A DNA stretch of 64,000 bases, taken from the NCBI GenBank assembly GCA_003024785.1, contig PUQB01000076.1:505936-569935 (forward strand). Direction: 5' to 3'. Positions 36,100 through 49,189 of this stretch are shown here, piece by piece. This stretch comes from Selaginella tamariscina (lineage: Eukaryota; Streptophyta; Lycopodiopsida; Selaginellales; Selaginellaceae). The notes under the pieces were generated by a model, which did not search any database, was not told where the DNA came from, and worked only from the letters and a program-made list of their open reading frames with translations. How positions within the stretch are numbered: the first letter of the stretch is position 1; each line of letters begins with the position of its first letter. Both the position numbers and the translations under genes were made by a program.

Positions 36100-36640
36100 A
36101 CAGGAATATTCTATCTGACATTCCGTTGAAAAATATACAGCGATTGACGGCGACTATGTGAAAAGCTGTCACAACTAAGCAATTAAGTTAATTCTGTATA
36201 AATAATACTAAATAAAGATTAAATTAAGCTAAAATGGTACATATCCGTTAGTTTCGTATCCCTTTAGTTTCACATTGTAGTTGCTTTTATAATATTTGGT
36301 TTGCTCAGTTTCACATTATACGCTAGGAAGTTCACATTTTCTTTATGTTATGTACATTCCCACATCATCAGAAACAAATTAAGCAAAGAGGTATATATTC
36401 GGCAATATAAATCTATAATCTAAACACAATAAGATCAATAAATCTAAAGAAAATGCATATATTTTTGTCAATTCAGATTTTAATCTACAAGACACTTATA
36501 TGTAATGATTCTTCTATATATTATTATAAATTTATGTTTTTTTGGCAGGTTTGATATGAGGCTCTTATTTCGATTAAAACAATTTATGCTCTGGTATGAA
36601 TAACTATGAATGTGTATGTGTGGGTGTGGGTGTGGGTGTG
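36100..36640 (+). repeat. Duplicated segment upstream of the CRINKLY4-like gene (copy 1)
   Basis: Collinear with 39745-40205, sharing blocks such as AATTAAGCTAAAATGGT, TTTGCTCAGTTTCACATTAT and ATCA(T/C)CAGAAACAAAT, in the same orientation. It precedes the receptor-like gene and may be its promoter or 5' exon region. The second copy has no gene behind it. Confidence 0.7.
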
Positions 36641-37043
36641 TTTGTATGTGTGTGTACAAGAGAGATGTGTATTTTGTAGGAGATGGTCAACCCATAATAA
36701 GTCATGTTGTGGTTTAATGCGTGCCATCTGCTAAAAACATTGTTTTCCATGAAACATCAGTTCTCTTGTAATATGTTATGGCACCTCATTCATGTACACA
36801 CACACCATATGTAATCTCATCTATTGCTAATGATTAAGCCACTAATTTTAGAATTTATTTGTATGTTATTCCACAGATTTGCCATATGCTTGTGTACGCG
36901 TGTAGATGTATCTGTTGAATGTAAGGTGCTGTATATGTAAGCCCGTGTGCGTTGCATGTGTGTGTGTGTGTGTGTGTCTGTGTGTTATACAAGCCAGTCA
37001 AGTCTCTCTATTTAAATAGTTACATGTGAGCTACTTTTTTCAG

Positions 37044-38190
37044 GTTTACTGTGTGTTTGATGGTGATGAAGAGAGCACAAGGATTTGGCTACATGAACAC
37101 CCTGGCCACTATGTGGGATGGCAGCATGATTTCAGTTCGGTATGTGTACTTGCAGCTGACACGGGAGTCCTACTTTGCTCAGGAGACATGTCGGTCCAAC
37201 CACCTAATGCATCCTTATGGGCTATGAATGGAGGAGGACACTTCTCATGTGGCTTGTTGGATAGGGATCGCACTCCCGTGTGTTGGGGAGAGCCTCCTGC
37301 TAGCAACGTGCCTACCGGATTGCAGAAGATGAGCTACTCGATGATCAACTGTGGAGGGTGGCATGCGTGCGGTATAAGGTCCGCAAGTGGGAAGGTTGAC
37401 TGCTGGGGGGGAAACGAATATGGCCAGAGTGTTCCACCGGATGTACCGATGAAGACCATTACTTTGGGCAAGAATTTCAGCTGTGGGCTTGGATTAGACT
37501 CCCGTGCAATCTGCTGGGGGGACACAACAAGCTTTAGCTATGACACTGACCAAGTGTTTCACTCCATTTATGCTGGTAGTACCCATGTTTGCGGGATACT
37601 GCCTACATCCCAGACCTCAATATGTTGGGGATCGAACAATGGAGGGGAGTCTTCTGTACCTTCTGGCGTGAGTTTCACTGCTCTTGCGCCGGGATCGACT
37701 CACACATGTGGTGTCAAGCTTGAGACACATGAAGTTCTGTGTTGGGGGAGGATCATATCTGAGCCAGTTCTTCGGGGAGGATTCAGTGTCATATCTTCAG
37801 GAGATGAGTATGCTTGTGGGATGAAGATCGATCCACCGGGAAATATGTTATGCTGGACCGCCAAGACAGTTTTGGCTGCTTATGCTGACTTCAAGATCCG
37901 ACAGGTAATATAAAATCACACATTTAGGTTTTAGAAGATTGACGCGTGTGTTACATGCACAGGGCATTTGCGTTGATACGTGTGAGGATGGTGAATTCAA
38001 CATAGCTACAAAGCATTACCGGCAGCTAGGTTGTAACATATGTGTTCCCTGTTCCCGATGCCCTTCCGGATTCTCTCTTATTAAGAAATGTGGAGAGAGA
38101 AAAGACACAATTTGTACTTCGGATGTGCCTATTCCAACTCCACCACCACCTTCAGGTTACCATCCTCAAGCTTGGATAGTTCTGCCTTAA
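37044..38190 (+). CDS. CRINKLY4-like receptor ectodomain (crinkly/RCC1-like repeats plus TNFR-like Cys region)
   Basis: This encodes an extracellular-type domain like that of CRINKLY4/ACR4 receptor kinases, which sense signals at the plant cell surface in epidermal development. The coding exon begins at a CAG acceptor (37043) and the intron 37905-37962 joins in phase. Six repeats show the family's C-G...C-W-G pattern (HFSCGLL...PVCWGE; HACGIR...VDCWGG; FSCGLG...AICWGD; HVCGIL...SICWGS; HTCGVK...VLCWGR; YACGMK...LCW). The second exon has a Cys-rich TNF-receptor-like segment (GICVDTCEDGEF...CVPCSRCPSGFS...KCGERKDTICTS). Translation stops soon after, with no transmembrane helix or kinase. A short hydrophobic stretch in another frame just past the tail could mean a lost membrane segment. 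The first exon with a signal peptide was not found. It may be a truncated gene, a pseudogene or a secreted form. Confidence 0.75.
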
Positions 38191-38650
38191 CAATGGCACT
38201 AGTTATCATTGTCTGTTTGTTATAGATGTTAACGTATATGTATCCTCTTAACATATTTATAGCGCTTTTCACTTATTGGCTCATACGGAATATAATATTT
38301 TTACTAAAATAGAAGTTAATAGATGGTATTAGTGTTAAATATTAGGATTAGGACGAAGGACATTAACGTTAGCGTGGTTTCTTGAAGGTTTCTCACCTTC
38401 TTATATCTCGAGGTTATGTATTATAGTGCACTCGTACAGTAATACTTGCATCAAATGCTCTAGTTGATTGAGATAACAATCTAATTATGTTTTAATAAAA
38501 TTTATGTTAAATTTAATAGAAGGCAATGAGTTATCACATTATAAATTACACTTGGGCAGCATAATTAACATGGATGCTCTAGCAAAAATCCAACATAGTC
38601 TTTACCCTTGTAAACATGGTACATATTCTGAATTTTATTTAAAACATAAA

Positions 38651-39334
38651 TTAAAAGCAGATAAAAAAGCATAAGATTACCAGGGTTGAAGTGAAGAATT
38701 TAGACCTTGCATCACTGCTATTGCTTGTTCTTATTCTCTTTTTAGCAAGAGAATCCCTTCGAATAAGCTGTTCTTGAACATATTCTTTTGGATAGTCCCT
38801 AGCACCCCAGATAGACTGGGCTTTCAGGATATCAGTTCGATCCAATTGGCGTTTACATACATATATTTGGTATGGAAACATAATAGACTGTGTATCATTC
38901 GAGTGCTTGAGTTTTAAAATATGACCAGTTTCATGGAGTGCTGCAGTCTCTACGTCGTACATATCGGGGTCCTCATGATCGCACCTTGTATACCAGTTGT
39001 AACGAGGATTAAAGTGTATAAAAGAGGACTGAACATCAGCATGAGCAAGACTGTTAGGATGGAAAGGCCAGTCGTCTGTTACGTTCTCCAGATGCAATTT
39101 AATGTAAAGCCGGTGGTCTTCATCTATGCTAACTTCAGTGAAGTTAACCTGAATAAATTTACTCCATGTTTGAAATGCATTTGACACTGCAGTTTCAAAA
39201 TCCTCCTGAGATATTGTTTTTGGCAATGGGCCAGATTCATCAAAGGCATACAAGAAGTCCTTATTATTATCTGTGTAGTTGTATGGTTGTAGTAATGAAC
39301 TACAGTTGGTAGGGACAAACGCTGCCACCATCAC
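38651..39334 (-). CDS. Plant matrix metalloproteinase (matrixin) catalytic domain
   Basis: A zinc endopeptidase of the matrixin (M10A) family, normally secreted or GPI-anchored at the plant cell surface. The 227-residue frame contains a matrixin-type start LYAFDESGPLP, structural segments (HADVQSSFIHFNP), the zinc motif HETGHILKLKH (His 134, 138 and 144, Glu 135) and the Met-turn SIMFP about eight residues on. The C-terminus ends in a hydrophobic run (STLVILCFFICF) after a Ser/Asn-rich linker, as expected for a GPI-anchor signal. The usual N-terminal signal peptide and cysteine-switch propeptide (PRCG) are missing; they may be on an unseen upstream exon or lost. The usual Gly residues of HEIGHLLGLGH are changed to Thr and Lys at three places. 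It is convergent with the CRINKLY4-like gene. Confidence 0.8.
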   Translation of the reverse strand: MMVAAFVPTNCSSLLQPYNYTDNNKDFLYAFDESGPLPKTISQEDFETAVSNAFQTWSKFIQVNFTEVSIDEDHRLYIKLHLENVTDDWPFHPNSLAHADVQSSFIHFNPRYNWYTRCDHEDPDMYDVETAALHETGHILKLKHSNDTQSIMFPYQIYVCKRQLDRTDILKAQSIWGARDYPKEYVQEQLIRRDSLAKKRIRTSNSSDARSKFFTSTLVILCFFICF

Positions 39335-39744
39335 AATCGTTAAAAATTATAATTGTTGCCTTCATACTTTGGAATCCCTAACGACCTAACTTTCTTTAAT
39401 ATTCATAAATTTACCTTTTCTGAATACCCTTTAGAAATTAAAGGCATAGAAGAAGATAAAATAGAAGGACCGTGTGGTGTATGATTCCAACCCTTTTTAC
39501 ATAATCTCTTGGACAAGGATCGCTATATATCATTTTAAGTTAATCTGGGAGCTACCTTAATATAATTTAATATTCAAATTATTATTATGTATAAGTTTAA
39601 CTAAGCATATATTAATAATGGCTTTAGTAACGCCCATTAGACAGTGAATAACGAAGATGAGGTACTAGAGATTAATCACTGCACCTAGTTAATCTCTATA
39701 TGTATAAATCTGATTATGTAAAATTAGTTCATATTTTTATTTCG

Positions 39745-40205
39745 CTGGAATATTCTATTTAACATTCAGTTGAGAATCACTAGAACGCAATTAAGACTAA
39801 ATAGAGTTTAAATTAAGCTAAAATGGTGAATGGAACAACTCCTTTAGTTTCACATTTCAATTTTTTACTTCCTCAATAGTTCATTTGCTCAGTTTCACAT
39901 TATCTTTATTTACACTACTTGCTCCTGCATATCACCAGAAACAAATCAAGAAAAGAGGTAAATAACCTATATGACTAAACATATTAAAAGACGTGTTTAT
40001 ACACCGGTTTTATAATTTAAATTGTTAAACACAATAAGATCATTCAGATCAGATTCTAATAAACAAGACACTTATAGAAACTTATGTAACGATGCTTGTA
40101 TATATATTGTATAATATTTATGTTTCTAGCAGGTATCTCGGATTAAACATGTTTATGCTCTTCTAATTATGCTAAGAATATGACTGTGTATGTGTGGGTG
40201 TAACT
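39745..40205 (+). repeat. Duplicated segment (copy 2)
   Basis: Second copy of 36100-36640, shorter and diverged. No receptor-like gene follows it within the next 2 kb, only AT-rich sequence. Confidence 0.7.
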
Positions 40206-42140
40206 ATTTATATACTTATATAAAAAAAACACATGCATATATGCATGTAAATATAAATACATATTTTTGTTGTCAGATTTGGACATAATGATATCTATTG
40301 GTAATGAATAACTAAACCTGCCAAGAGCATAAGAATATAATTGTGTATGCGTGTGTGTGCTGCTTAATGTTTTTGTATCCATACCTGTTGAATGTATTTC
40401 ATATGAAAGGTGTGTGTGGTGTGTGTAAGTAAGTAAGTAAGAGAGAGAGACAGAAGAGCCAGTCAAAAATTAGAAACAGTTAACCTTCATTCTTAATCTA
40501 ACACACATTTTATAAAGAGTTTATTTAATGGCATTATATTAAGCATCTTATTATATATATATCATCATACTCAATAAATATAATAAAATATGAAAGATCT
40601 AATTGTCTTATTCAAAAAATTATATTTTAAAAAGTTTCTTAGATTACTTCTTTCTTAAATTAAAAACATAAACAATCAAAGTATTTCAAAGGTGTGTATG
40701 TGTGCGTAATTATAACGATATCCTTATAAATATACATTCCCTTTCCATTTCCATTTGAGATTGCGTAAACTCTCTTCACACCTAATGCTTTCGAAATGTC
40801 CTTAATTAAATATTTTTTTCTTTTTGATATGAACCTAATAAAGCAAATTCTTTAATGTACATTTAAATTTGTGTGTCTCAAAAGTTTTCTCCTATGATAA
40901 ATTTATAAGAAATTTTATGTTTGTAACTCTATCGTTTCAAATCGTATAATCCCTTTAAAAAAATTGTAATTAACTCCTAGTACATATTGAATTTGTGAGA
41001 TGGGTCATCTTTATTGCTTTCTATTTAAGATATGAGATCTTCATTATCAAAAATGACAATGCATCAGTAACTGCTTACCCATGCAAATCGACCGGATTTA
41101 AATGCATACATGCGAATTAGTCAGATATAATGACTCTAACCCAAGAAGCTTTACACGTAATCTGTCGTCTTCATATGAGATTCCATGTTAAATTTCAAAT
41201 TAAATGTCTTGTCAAAACTTCACTGAAGCATATTTTATTTTTTAAAGTTATAAAGACCTAGTATATAACACAAAATGTTAATTTATGAATGTAAAAAGTC
41301 AAGTTTATCCTTTGATAATTAATAGTCAAGAAATAATTTTTGAGTAAATGTTAATTTATAAATAAATTATATACATGCATACATACACACACATATATAT
41401 GTATATGTATACATATTGAAAGCAAGGTTAAATTTGTTTTCAAATGGAATAATTTAACAATATTAATATTTATCTTATTTTAAAATTTATCTTAATAATA
41501 CGTTTACGTATATATGCATGTATACATGAAGCATACACATAAACAAACATATGTAATTCATTGCATATAATATACATGTAGTTATGACAAGATCTTATAT
41601 CTATCAATCTATCTATCTATATATCTATATCTACACGCACACATGTATATGTGTGTGTATTCATATAATCTATACTATATACATAAACTGCTACTTGATT
41701 ATATTTATATGAGTTCTTCCCTGCGTTACACACACATAGATGCAGAACACACGTGTATTTATTTCAATTACACATTATATATATATATATATATACGTAA
41801 TACATAAATACACACACATGCATATCCAGGATATCCATACATATGTATGTATAGGGAGTTATTTAGATTATGAATAAACTCAATCTTAAATAAAAGTAAA
41901 ACAACTGAACGCGCTCTACAACATGCCCATGTACATACACCATATATAAAAGAGAGAAGTAACAGTTCACCTTGATGTATACAATGACGTATTTGTATAT
42001 ATTAGATCGTATATATGATATACTAACATATATCGATAGTATAAGCTGAGAGAGAGAGAAACTTTGCTTGTTCTTCTTCCCCTCCATAACATAATTAAGT
42101 AAACCAATTTCATACACACGCTTTATATTAAGCAGCTATA
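40206..42140. other. AT-rich spacer with microsatellites
   Basis: (TA)n, (ATCT)n and (CA)n tracts, with no supportable gene. It ends at the 3' side of the ankyrin gene. Confidence 0.55.
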
Positions 42141-42146
42141 TCTTTA

Positions 42147-45100
42147 TTAAACTTTACATCCTCTCTCAATCCTCACTTGAAATATCGATGCGGTTCTCCT
42201 TGGTAGCGAACGGTTCCTCCACAGGCCATTGTCCCAAACATAAGAATGAGCATAACCACCTGATAACAAAATGTGAGCGGATTGAGTTGCGCTGCTTGGT
42301 CCGGTAGCTTTGATGGTAGGTTGATTCACTGCAGAATGTGTTGGATCGATCCTGCCCTCTCTTTTAGTATATCAAGTTAAAGTGGCAACCTGCAGAACAG
42401 CCTGCGTCCAACGGCGTCTCCTTAAACTCCATGCACTGTCAGGTGTAAGAGCGTGAACAGCCTTGCCAACAGCCTTGGCAAATTTGCCTAGCATGTATAC
42501 ACAAAAAGATCCTCCAAGGAGTGTTGTGGCTATCATGTTAGCTCGTAGCTTGATCACCTCCGATAACACTGCAAAGCCAGCCGATGAACAAAGGTTATAG
42601 AGATAACAAGGAAGGCAGCAGCTCGAACTAACAGCCTCCTAATACGCTCGACGAGTGCCAAATCGAAAACCACAACATTGGGTAACACCCCGATGACCCC
42701 AGCCAGAGCACTGGCCATGCTGAAAAAGAAGGACAAGCTATTGAACACCCTGGATTTGGGTCGAGGTTGCTCATGGGATACTGAAGTGGGGGTTGTAACA
42801 CGCCAGAAAATGGACGGTTGCGATCAAATGCTGCTCCAACCAAGATTGCATTGAGTGCATCAATGTACATCTCCCGATCCCTCTGCCGGCTCTCGTAGTA
42901 CTTATCCCACTTGAGGTAGTCCAGCATATCATCATATCTATTGCATACGAGTAAGGTAGCTTTCCAAACCTGTCGACCACGTCCCGCTTGCGCCTTGGGT
43001 CTCCACAAAGCTCCTTGACTATCTCCTTCTCACCGAATATAACTGCTCAGTGTAAAGCTGTCCGGCCAGTGCGATCACCCACATTGTTGGGATAGCCCTC
43101 TAGCACCACCACATGCTTGCTGGATTCTACTATGCCTGTGTCTTTAGTTTTCGGCTATCTGTTGTTTTATGGACTGAAAGCTCGTTAATGAATCTTACGA
43201 TGTTCGTTTTGACTCGCTTGAATCGCCTATGATTTTGGATCTTTTTACTACTTCCTGTGTAGATTCTTGTGCATGGAGTACTTCTGCTCGGTGGAGATGT
43301 GCCATCCAGTAAGCCAAAGACACATCATGCACCAAATCAAAGATATTTTCAACCTTGAACTTATCCACCCACCTTAGGTTCTTGAATTATCTTCTACTAT
43401 CTTCGTTAGTTCAGAGTTGTTAATCATCGTTCTAGAAAATAATTCAGATTGCAATATATCATGAACCCGAGACGGTCGCATTATTTCACCAAGTGTCTCC
43501 AAACACTAAGCTTTTTTTGTCCCCACTCTGCAGCAGCCCTCGAAACTGGACTCTAGTTGCTTATAAAGCTCCTCATTTTCTTCCATTATTGCCGAAAATT
43601 TCTCTGCCACACTCACCCTACTTTTGTCGAGATTGGCACGCATAGCAGCAAATTCCAACGGTCGAGATCGATGCAACAACTCCTGCACAAATGTTATGTC
43701 GTCTACCTTTTGTAACTCATCTGTAAGATTTGAAGCTGTGGTAGCATTACCATGGGCAGCCACACATGAAATCAAACTCGGACTCAGTCTGAGTTTTTCC
43801 ATCATAGACTCCTCGCACTGTCTCCTGGCATGCAAGATCCAAAAGTTCGCCATCGAGATTCAGATGATCTTCAAGAAACTTCTAGACGTCATCTGTAAAT
43901 GGATTCTTTCCTTTGCTAATATGGGCAAGCAGCAAAGTTTTTCAATACCCGACAAGAACGTTCCTTGTCATCAGGGTGATGACCTAAAACTGAACCAAAA
44001 CCAAGGCGCTAGGTTTTCTACTTTGTCTTTTACTTCTAAATCAATTCGGTCCTTGTTGTTCTTTCTACTCCTAGTAACCAGTGAATAGCCTCTTCGTTGC
44101 CATTCCATGCGGCATAATGTAAAGGACTAAGACCAGCCAAGCCCGTTACCTGGTTAATATTGTAGTCTGTTCTGAGTGAATCACTTACAAGCTGTAAAAC
44201 TTCTTCAGATGCGCTTCTAGCAGCAAAATGCAATGGTGTCAACGCCTGCATTATCCTCTTGAGCTGGATCAGCACCTTTCTCCTCAATTAGATATTGAAC
44301 CAGCTTGTAGTTGTTTTGTGCTACAGCAAAATGCAAAGGTGTTGTCCGTACCAATTTAACTTTGTTGACGTTGCACGATGAACCAATCACATCCAACAGT
44401 TGTTCGACAATATCAAGATCTCCTCCAATTGCAGCTGCATGAAGAGCAGTGTTACCTAGGAACAACTTGTCATGGGTCATAATATATCTTTAATTTTGAC
44501 AGTTTCTTCAGTATTTGATCGAGCAAAGTCCCCACCAAATACTTGTTGTTTAATTCACAAACAACATGCAGAGTGCGACCCTTGTCGAAGAATATCTGTA
44601 AATCAATGTGTGAGCATCATTTCAATATTATGTAGCTTAGTCACATACCTTTCAATTCTGCACCTTGATATTCATTAGCTGAGAATAAACTTTTCAATAT
44701 GTCTCCCCTCCACCAAACAGAAGCAGCTAGGTGTATGGGTGTGCATTCACTTGATTGCCTTGACTTAAAAAGGTCGCGACCACCTATCTCCACAATCTCC
44801 TCGATCATGTTGCTCCTACCGAACCAAACAGCAAAGTGAAGAAGGTTGTCACCATCCTCATCTGCCTGTTGAATTGCATCCTTGGCTTGAGCACCCAATT
44901 CTTGCATCAATATTTGAAAAATGTCGCTATTGCCATACCATACAGCTTCATAAGAAGGGTCCAGTTGTGTTTATCCTTTTTAAGAATCTCTTCATTTGCT
45001 CTGTCACCAACCTTATCTACGAGTGTCTTGAATACACCCACATTGCGACTTAGAATTGCTCCACGTAGGAATGTTCTGCCATCTAAGTCTTCTTCAAGTA

Positions 45101-46156
45101 TTATATCTTGGGCATGTCCACCTAACTTCCATAAGATTAAATTTACCATGTCAATGTTCCCATTCTTAACAGCTAGATGAAGAACTGTCTCTCCCGCACA
45201 TTCTTCTCACCGATGATATTGCGTGCTTGACTACCTAGAGCAGTAGTCACAACCTTGAGAATGTCAAACTGATCAGAAGTAGCAGCTGCATGAAGCACTG
45301 TGTCACCTTCACGATCTTCTCACATATCACACCTTGTGTCATCACCAAGCTTGCCGAGCAATACTACGAGAACATCCTTCTTCCCCTCAAAGACAGCTAC
45401 ATGATGAACATTACTGTTGTATTTGTTTTCTGCTGGATCGCATCTTTAGAACCTTGATCTCCTAGTCTCTCTAAGAGAAACTCCACAATGCTAACACTAC
45501 CGTTCCAAGCAGCTGTATGAAGGATTGTGTCACCATAATTGTCTTTCTCACTCATTTCATAGTGATCGCTCAACCTAGACATTATCTTCGTCTTGGGCTT
45601 GATCACCCAATTTAGAGAGGAAGATCTCGGTAGCCTTCAAATTACCAATCTTGGCAGCATTGTAGAACTGTCATGTTGTCATTGTCCTCAATGAAAATCA
45701 CATCCGCTAGCTGATCCTCCAGGAAGTAAACCAACACCATAAAGCATGTCCACATCTTTCCTCAAAACAGCCATATGGAGCACTGTGTGGCCAAATCGAT
45801 TTGGTTATAAATTCCCTCTTTTGCAGTATCACCTAGCTCATTCAAAAGAAACCTTAGAACATCAACAGTGCTGGCAACATGAAGAACCGAGTCATCATCG
45901 CCATCCTTTTAAGTATTTTCGTTTTGACCTTATCGCTCCCAAGCAAGGCCTTCACCAAGCTTAAATTGCCATCCCTGCTTGCATGGTGCAATTCAAACTC
46001 GTCCTTAGTAAGGTCTGACACCTCACCGTTCGAGCTACAGGAGTCATCCTCATCAAATTGCAGGTCAAACTGATCTGAAGAGTATATAAAACATGGAATC
46101 AGTAATTAAATTATGCATAATCTAGATATATTACCTTCTGAATTGTAGAGGGCCAT
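42147..46156 (-). pseudogene. Ankyrin-repeat/PGG-domain membrane protein gene, apparently broken
   Basis: Proteins of this type (ACD6-like) have N-terminal ankyrin repeats and a C-terminal PGG transmembrane region, and act at membranes, often in stress or defence. The start ATG is at 46154-46156 (MALYNSE), followed by an intron (46134 down to about 46080). Ankyrin signatures follow along the minus strand: LHHASRDGNLSLVKALL; TILHTAAWNGSVSIVEFLL; NLLHFAVWFGRSNMIEEIV; TALHAAAIGGDLDIVEQLL; SPLHYAAWNGNEEAIHWLL. Near 42640-43000 are REMYIDALNAILVGAAFDRNRPF and FSMASALAGVIGVLPNVVV, the PGG-type membrane part, with more hydrophobic segments to 42370. The frame shifts repeatedly between these blocks, so the gene is a pseudogene or the assembly carries many small indels. 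The 43506-43853 segment (coiled, LDKSRVSVAEKFSA) links the two halves. Confidence 0.7.
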
Positions 46157-46159
46157 GGT

Positions 46160-47480
46160 AAATTGAACTTGTGATTAATAAGAATGGTAAATTGATCTTG
46201 CGATGGAAGAATGTACCAAAACTCTCAATGAGACAAATTGCTGCAAATGAGAATGTGATATATCCAAGTTGATAACTATCACTGATTTATGCCAGAAAAA
46301 TGTGAGCAATGAGTTGATTACCTTATTTAAATACTCGACTATATCCGAATTCCAACTTCAAAGTACTGTTGAATCTTTGTTTTTCCCCTTTTTAAAAGGT
46401 TAAGCTTTTATTTTTTTATTCTTTTTTGTTTTTCAAGACGAAGTTCCTTTATCTTTATCTTAAATTATATGATTTGTACGTGTGTGCGTGCATGCATGTA
46501 AGTAGTGTGTTGAAAAAGAGAAGAGAACTTGTGACACTAGCCTTTTAACATGATTAAGTATTACTTCTATTAACGTGAATTCTAATTTGTATTTTTAAAT
46601 GGTTGTTGTCTCAGCTTGGAATATTAGTTTAAGATAAGTTATTAACAGTTTGAGAAGAAGCTTGATTAAATTTATATATTATTATAAAAATTTGATGTAA
46701 CAACTGAACATGAAATCGTCCAAAGCAATTGTGTAACTTTAGTATTAGTAAATTTATAATCAGCAGTTTAATTTTAAAAGAGACTCACTTAATAAATTAT
46801 CTTTGCTTATTACATGAATATTCTGAACATTATAGACAACATAAAATCTTAGATATAAACAAAATGCCTAAATAAAGCTAAAACATCTATTCAAACTCTG
46901 TACTAAATTTAGTTACCTATCATAAGTGTATTTTATTGTCAGTATTGTTTTGAGGGCTTACATCTTTATGCAGAACAGATTTATTATAGGATATATACAA
47001 TATCAAGTTGTATTGCAGGATAAACCATACACTTTATGATGGATAATTTTAAAATATATAACATGTGTAAATAACTATCAATTAATAACTCACTCCGATT
47101 GATTGTGCTATAGAACATTTGTTATATCATACTTCGGTTTGGGTAAAGACTTAATTCTTACTCACAACCCTAATACAGAGCACCAACGCACCAGACATTA
47201 TATATATATATGCAAGCACTTACATATTTACATAGTTAAATCTGACGTGTGTTTATGTATGTTTGAAATATACTGTACACACACTCACACACACAGATAT
47301 AAATATATATGTGATGTGGCTTGTTAGTTTATCTATACCAATTATTGTTTTTATCATTGTTCATACTTTCGCCTAAAACAGTGGTTTAATTATTACAAAG
47401 CTGAGTTATAAGTTGTTTCTATGGATTTAAAATAATATTTTTATAAGATTATAAATAAATATTTAAATATTCTTAAAATG
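46160..47480. other. Spacer between ankyrin gene and retroelement fossils
   Basis: AT-rich. It probably includes the ankyrin gene's promoter near 46160-46400. No gene seen; the frame at 47103-47327 runs through a CA microsatellite. Confidence 0.5.
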
Positions 47481-48124
47481 TTTATAAATTCTGTAGCTAC
47501 TCGACTGATGCACAAAAGGTTGGCCTTTTGGCATCCTTACTAAGTGGATCTCCACGGGCTTGGGTTGCCTCCTTGCTGGAGCGTGACGACCCATGATGGA
47601 CGACTTTGAAGGATTTGTAACTGCTTTTGAAGCCTGTTTTGGAGATCCTGATAAGTACCGTTATGCATGCACGAAGTTACGGAAGCTCACACAAGGATCT
47701 CGACTAGTTTCCGTCTATGTATCCGCTTTTCAGCAATTTTGCACGAACATTCCATGGGACGAGACTGCATTGATTGAACACTTCCGTTTGGGGTTGAGGG
47801 ATGACGTGAAGGACCTTCTCCTTACGTTACCGGATGCTCAAACATTAACGAAGATTATGCAACAAGCCGTTTCGCTGTGACAACCGTTTATTCGAGCGTC
47901 GTCGGGAAAAATCCCGTCAGTAGTTCCTGCAAGCTAATCCTGCAGCTATGGCATATGTTCCTGCGACACCTTCTGGAGTAGTCCCTATGGAGATTAAGAA
48001 ATACAAGCGTGGTCCACTTTCCAGCTGCGGAGAAGCAACGTTGTTGCGGTGAGAACTTATGTTTGTATTGTGGTGAAACAGGACACAAGGTGGCAGAATG
48101 TCCTGCTAAAGCTAGGAAGTTGTT

Positions 48125-48600
48125 GTGTGTGTGTGTAGAGTGAGAGAGAGAGAGACATTTCACACAGCTCAAGAAATAATAAAATAAAATATAAATAAAA
48201 TTGGGTTGTGTTTTATTTTTTACTTAGCAACCATGATTTTAATAATAGAGCCTTTGCCAATCTGGTGTATAGCCACCACAGCATCCCCATGGTTACACAA
48301 GCCTCTATTTATTGCATGCCTTAATGCTACCCAATAATCTGGTCCATCGAATCTGCATCAGCGGTCGTGGGTGATCCCTCCGCCAGTATAGGCACCAGCC
48401 CCTATAAACACACAAAACTTGATGCTTATATATATGTGTGTTGTGTGTGTGTGTCTATATATATATATAATATATATATATATGGATATGTATATAGTTG
48501 ACACTACATACATACGCGCCATACACATGCACGCGTACACGTGTGTGTGTGTGTGGGTGTGTGTACCTGCAAACAAGGCTGGCCTGGCAGAGAATCAGCA
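48125..48600. repeat. Microsatellite-bearing insertion inside fossil 1
   Basis: (TG)n, (GA)n and (TA)n tracts plus unrelated sequence interrupt the gag-to-protease region. Confidence 0.55.
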
Positions 48601-49189
48601 GTGCTAGACCAGCTTAGACTATCAGCTGTCCAAACAGGAACAACAATAGAAGACGTGTGAAATTGAAGCTAAAGTTCAATGTCCACTTTGTCTAGGAGAC
48701 GCGAAGTTGAATGATGTGCAGGCTCCATTGGTGTTGCTCATACCATTCCATCACTCAAGTTTCCTGTACAATTCACCTCAACGATTGAGAGCTCAAGGAG
48801 TTTGCCTTGTTAGACACTGGTGCAAATGCATGCTTCATGGATGACACTTTGCAACTCAGCATGGCATTCCAGTGGTGAAGTTGAAGCGTGCAGTTCCTGT
48901 AGAGGTGGCCGATGGTCGTCTAATGCTTCAAGCGTAGTTACTCATGCTACACACCTCTCTTTGCAGTCATGGCACATTTAACTGTTCGATTTCCTTCAAC
49001 TTGATCAAGACTCGGTCGACTCCCATCGTTTTTGGGCATGCCATGGTTCGTGGTTGCAAATCCTCAGATCGACTGGAGGTCTAGGACGCTCACGTTTTTC
49101 TCGTCCGGCAGCCAGGATCAATCTTGTACCTTCCTACGTGCAGGATACATCCTTAGTGTTTGAGGCAGTACAAGCTTTAGGATTGACCA

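Noticed and set aside
37044-38190. RCC1-type guanine nucleotide exchange factor
   Set aside because: The repeats have the paired-Cys C-G...C-W-G pattern and a TNFR-like Cys domain follows, which fits CRINKLY4 ectodomains and not nuclear RCC1.
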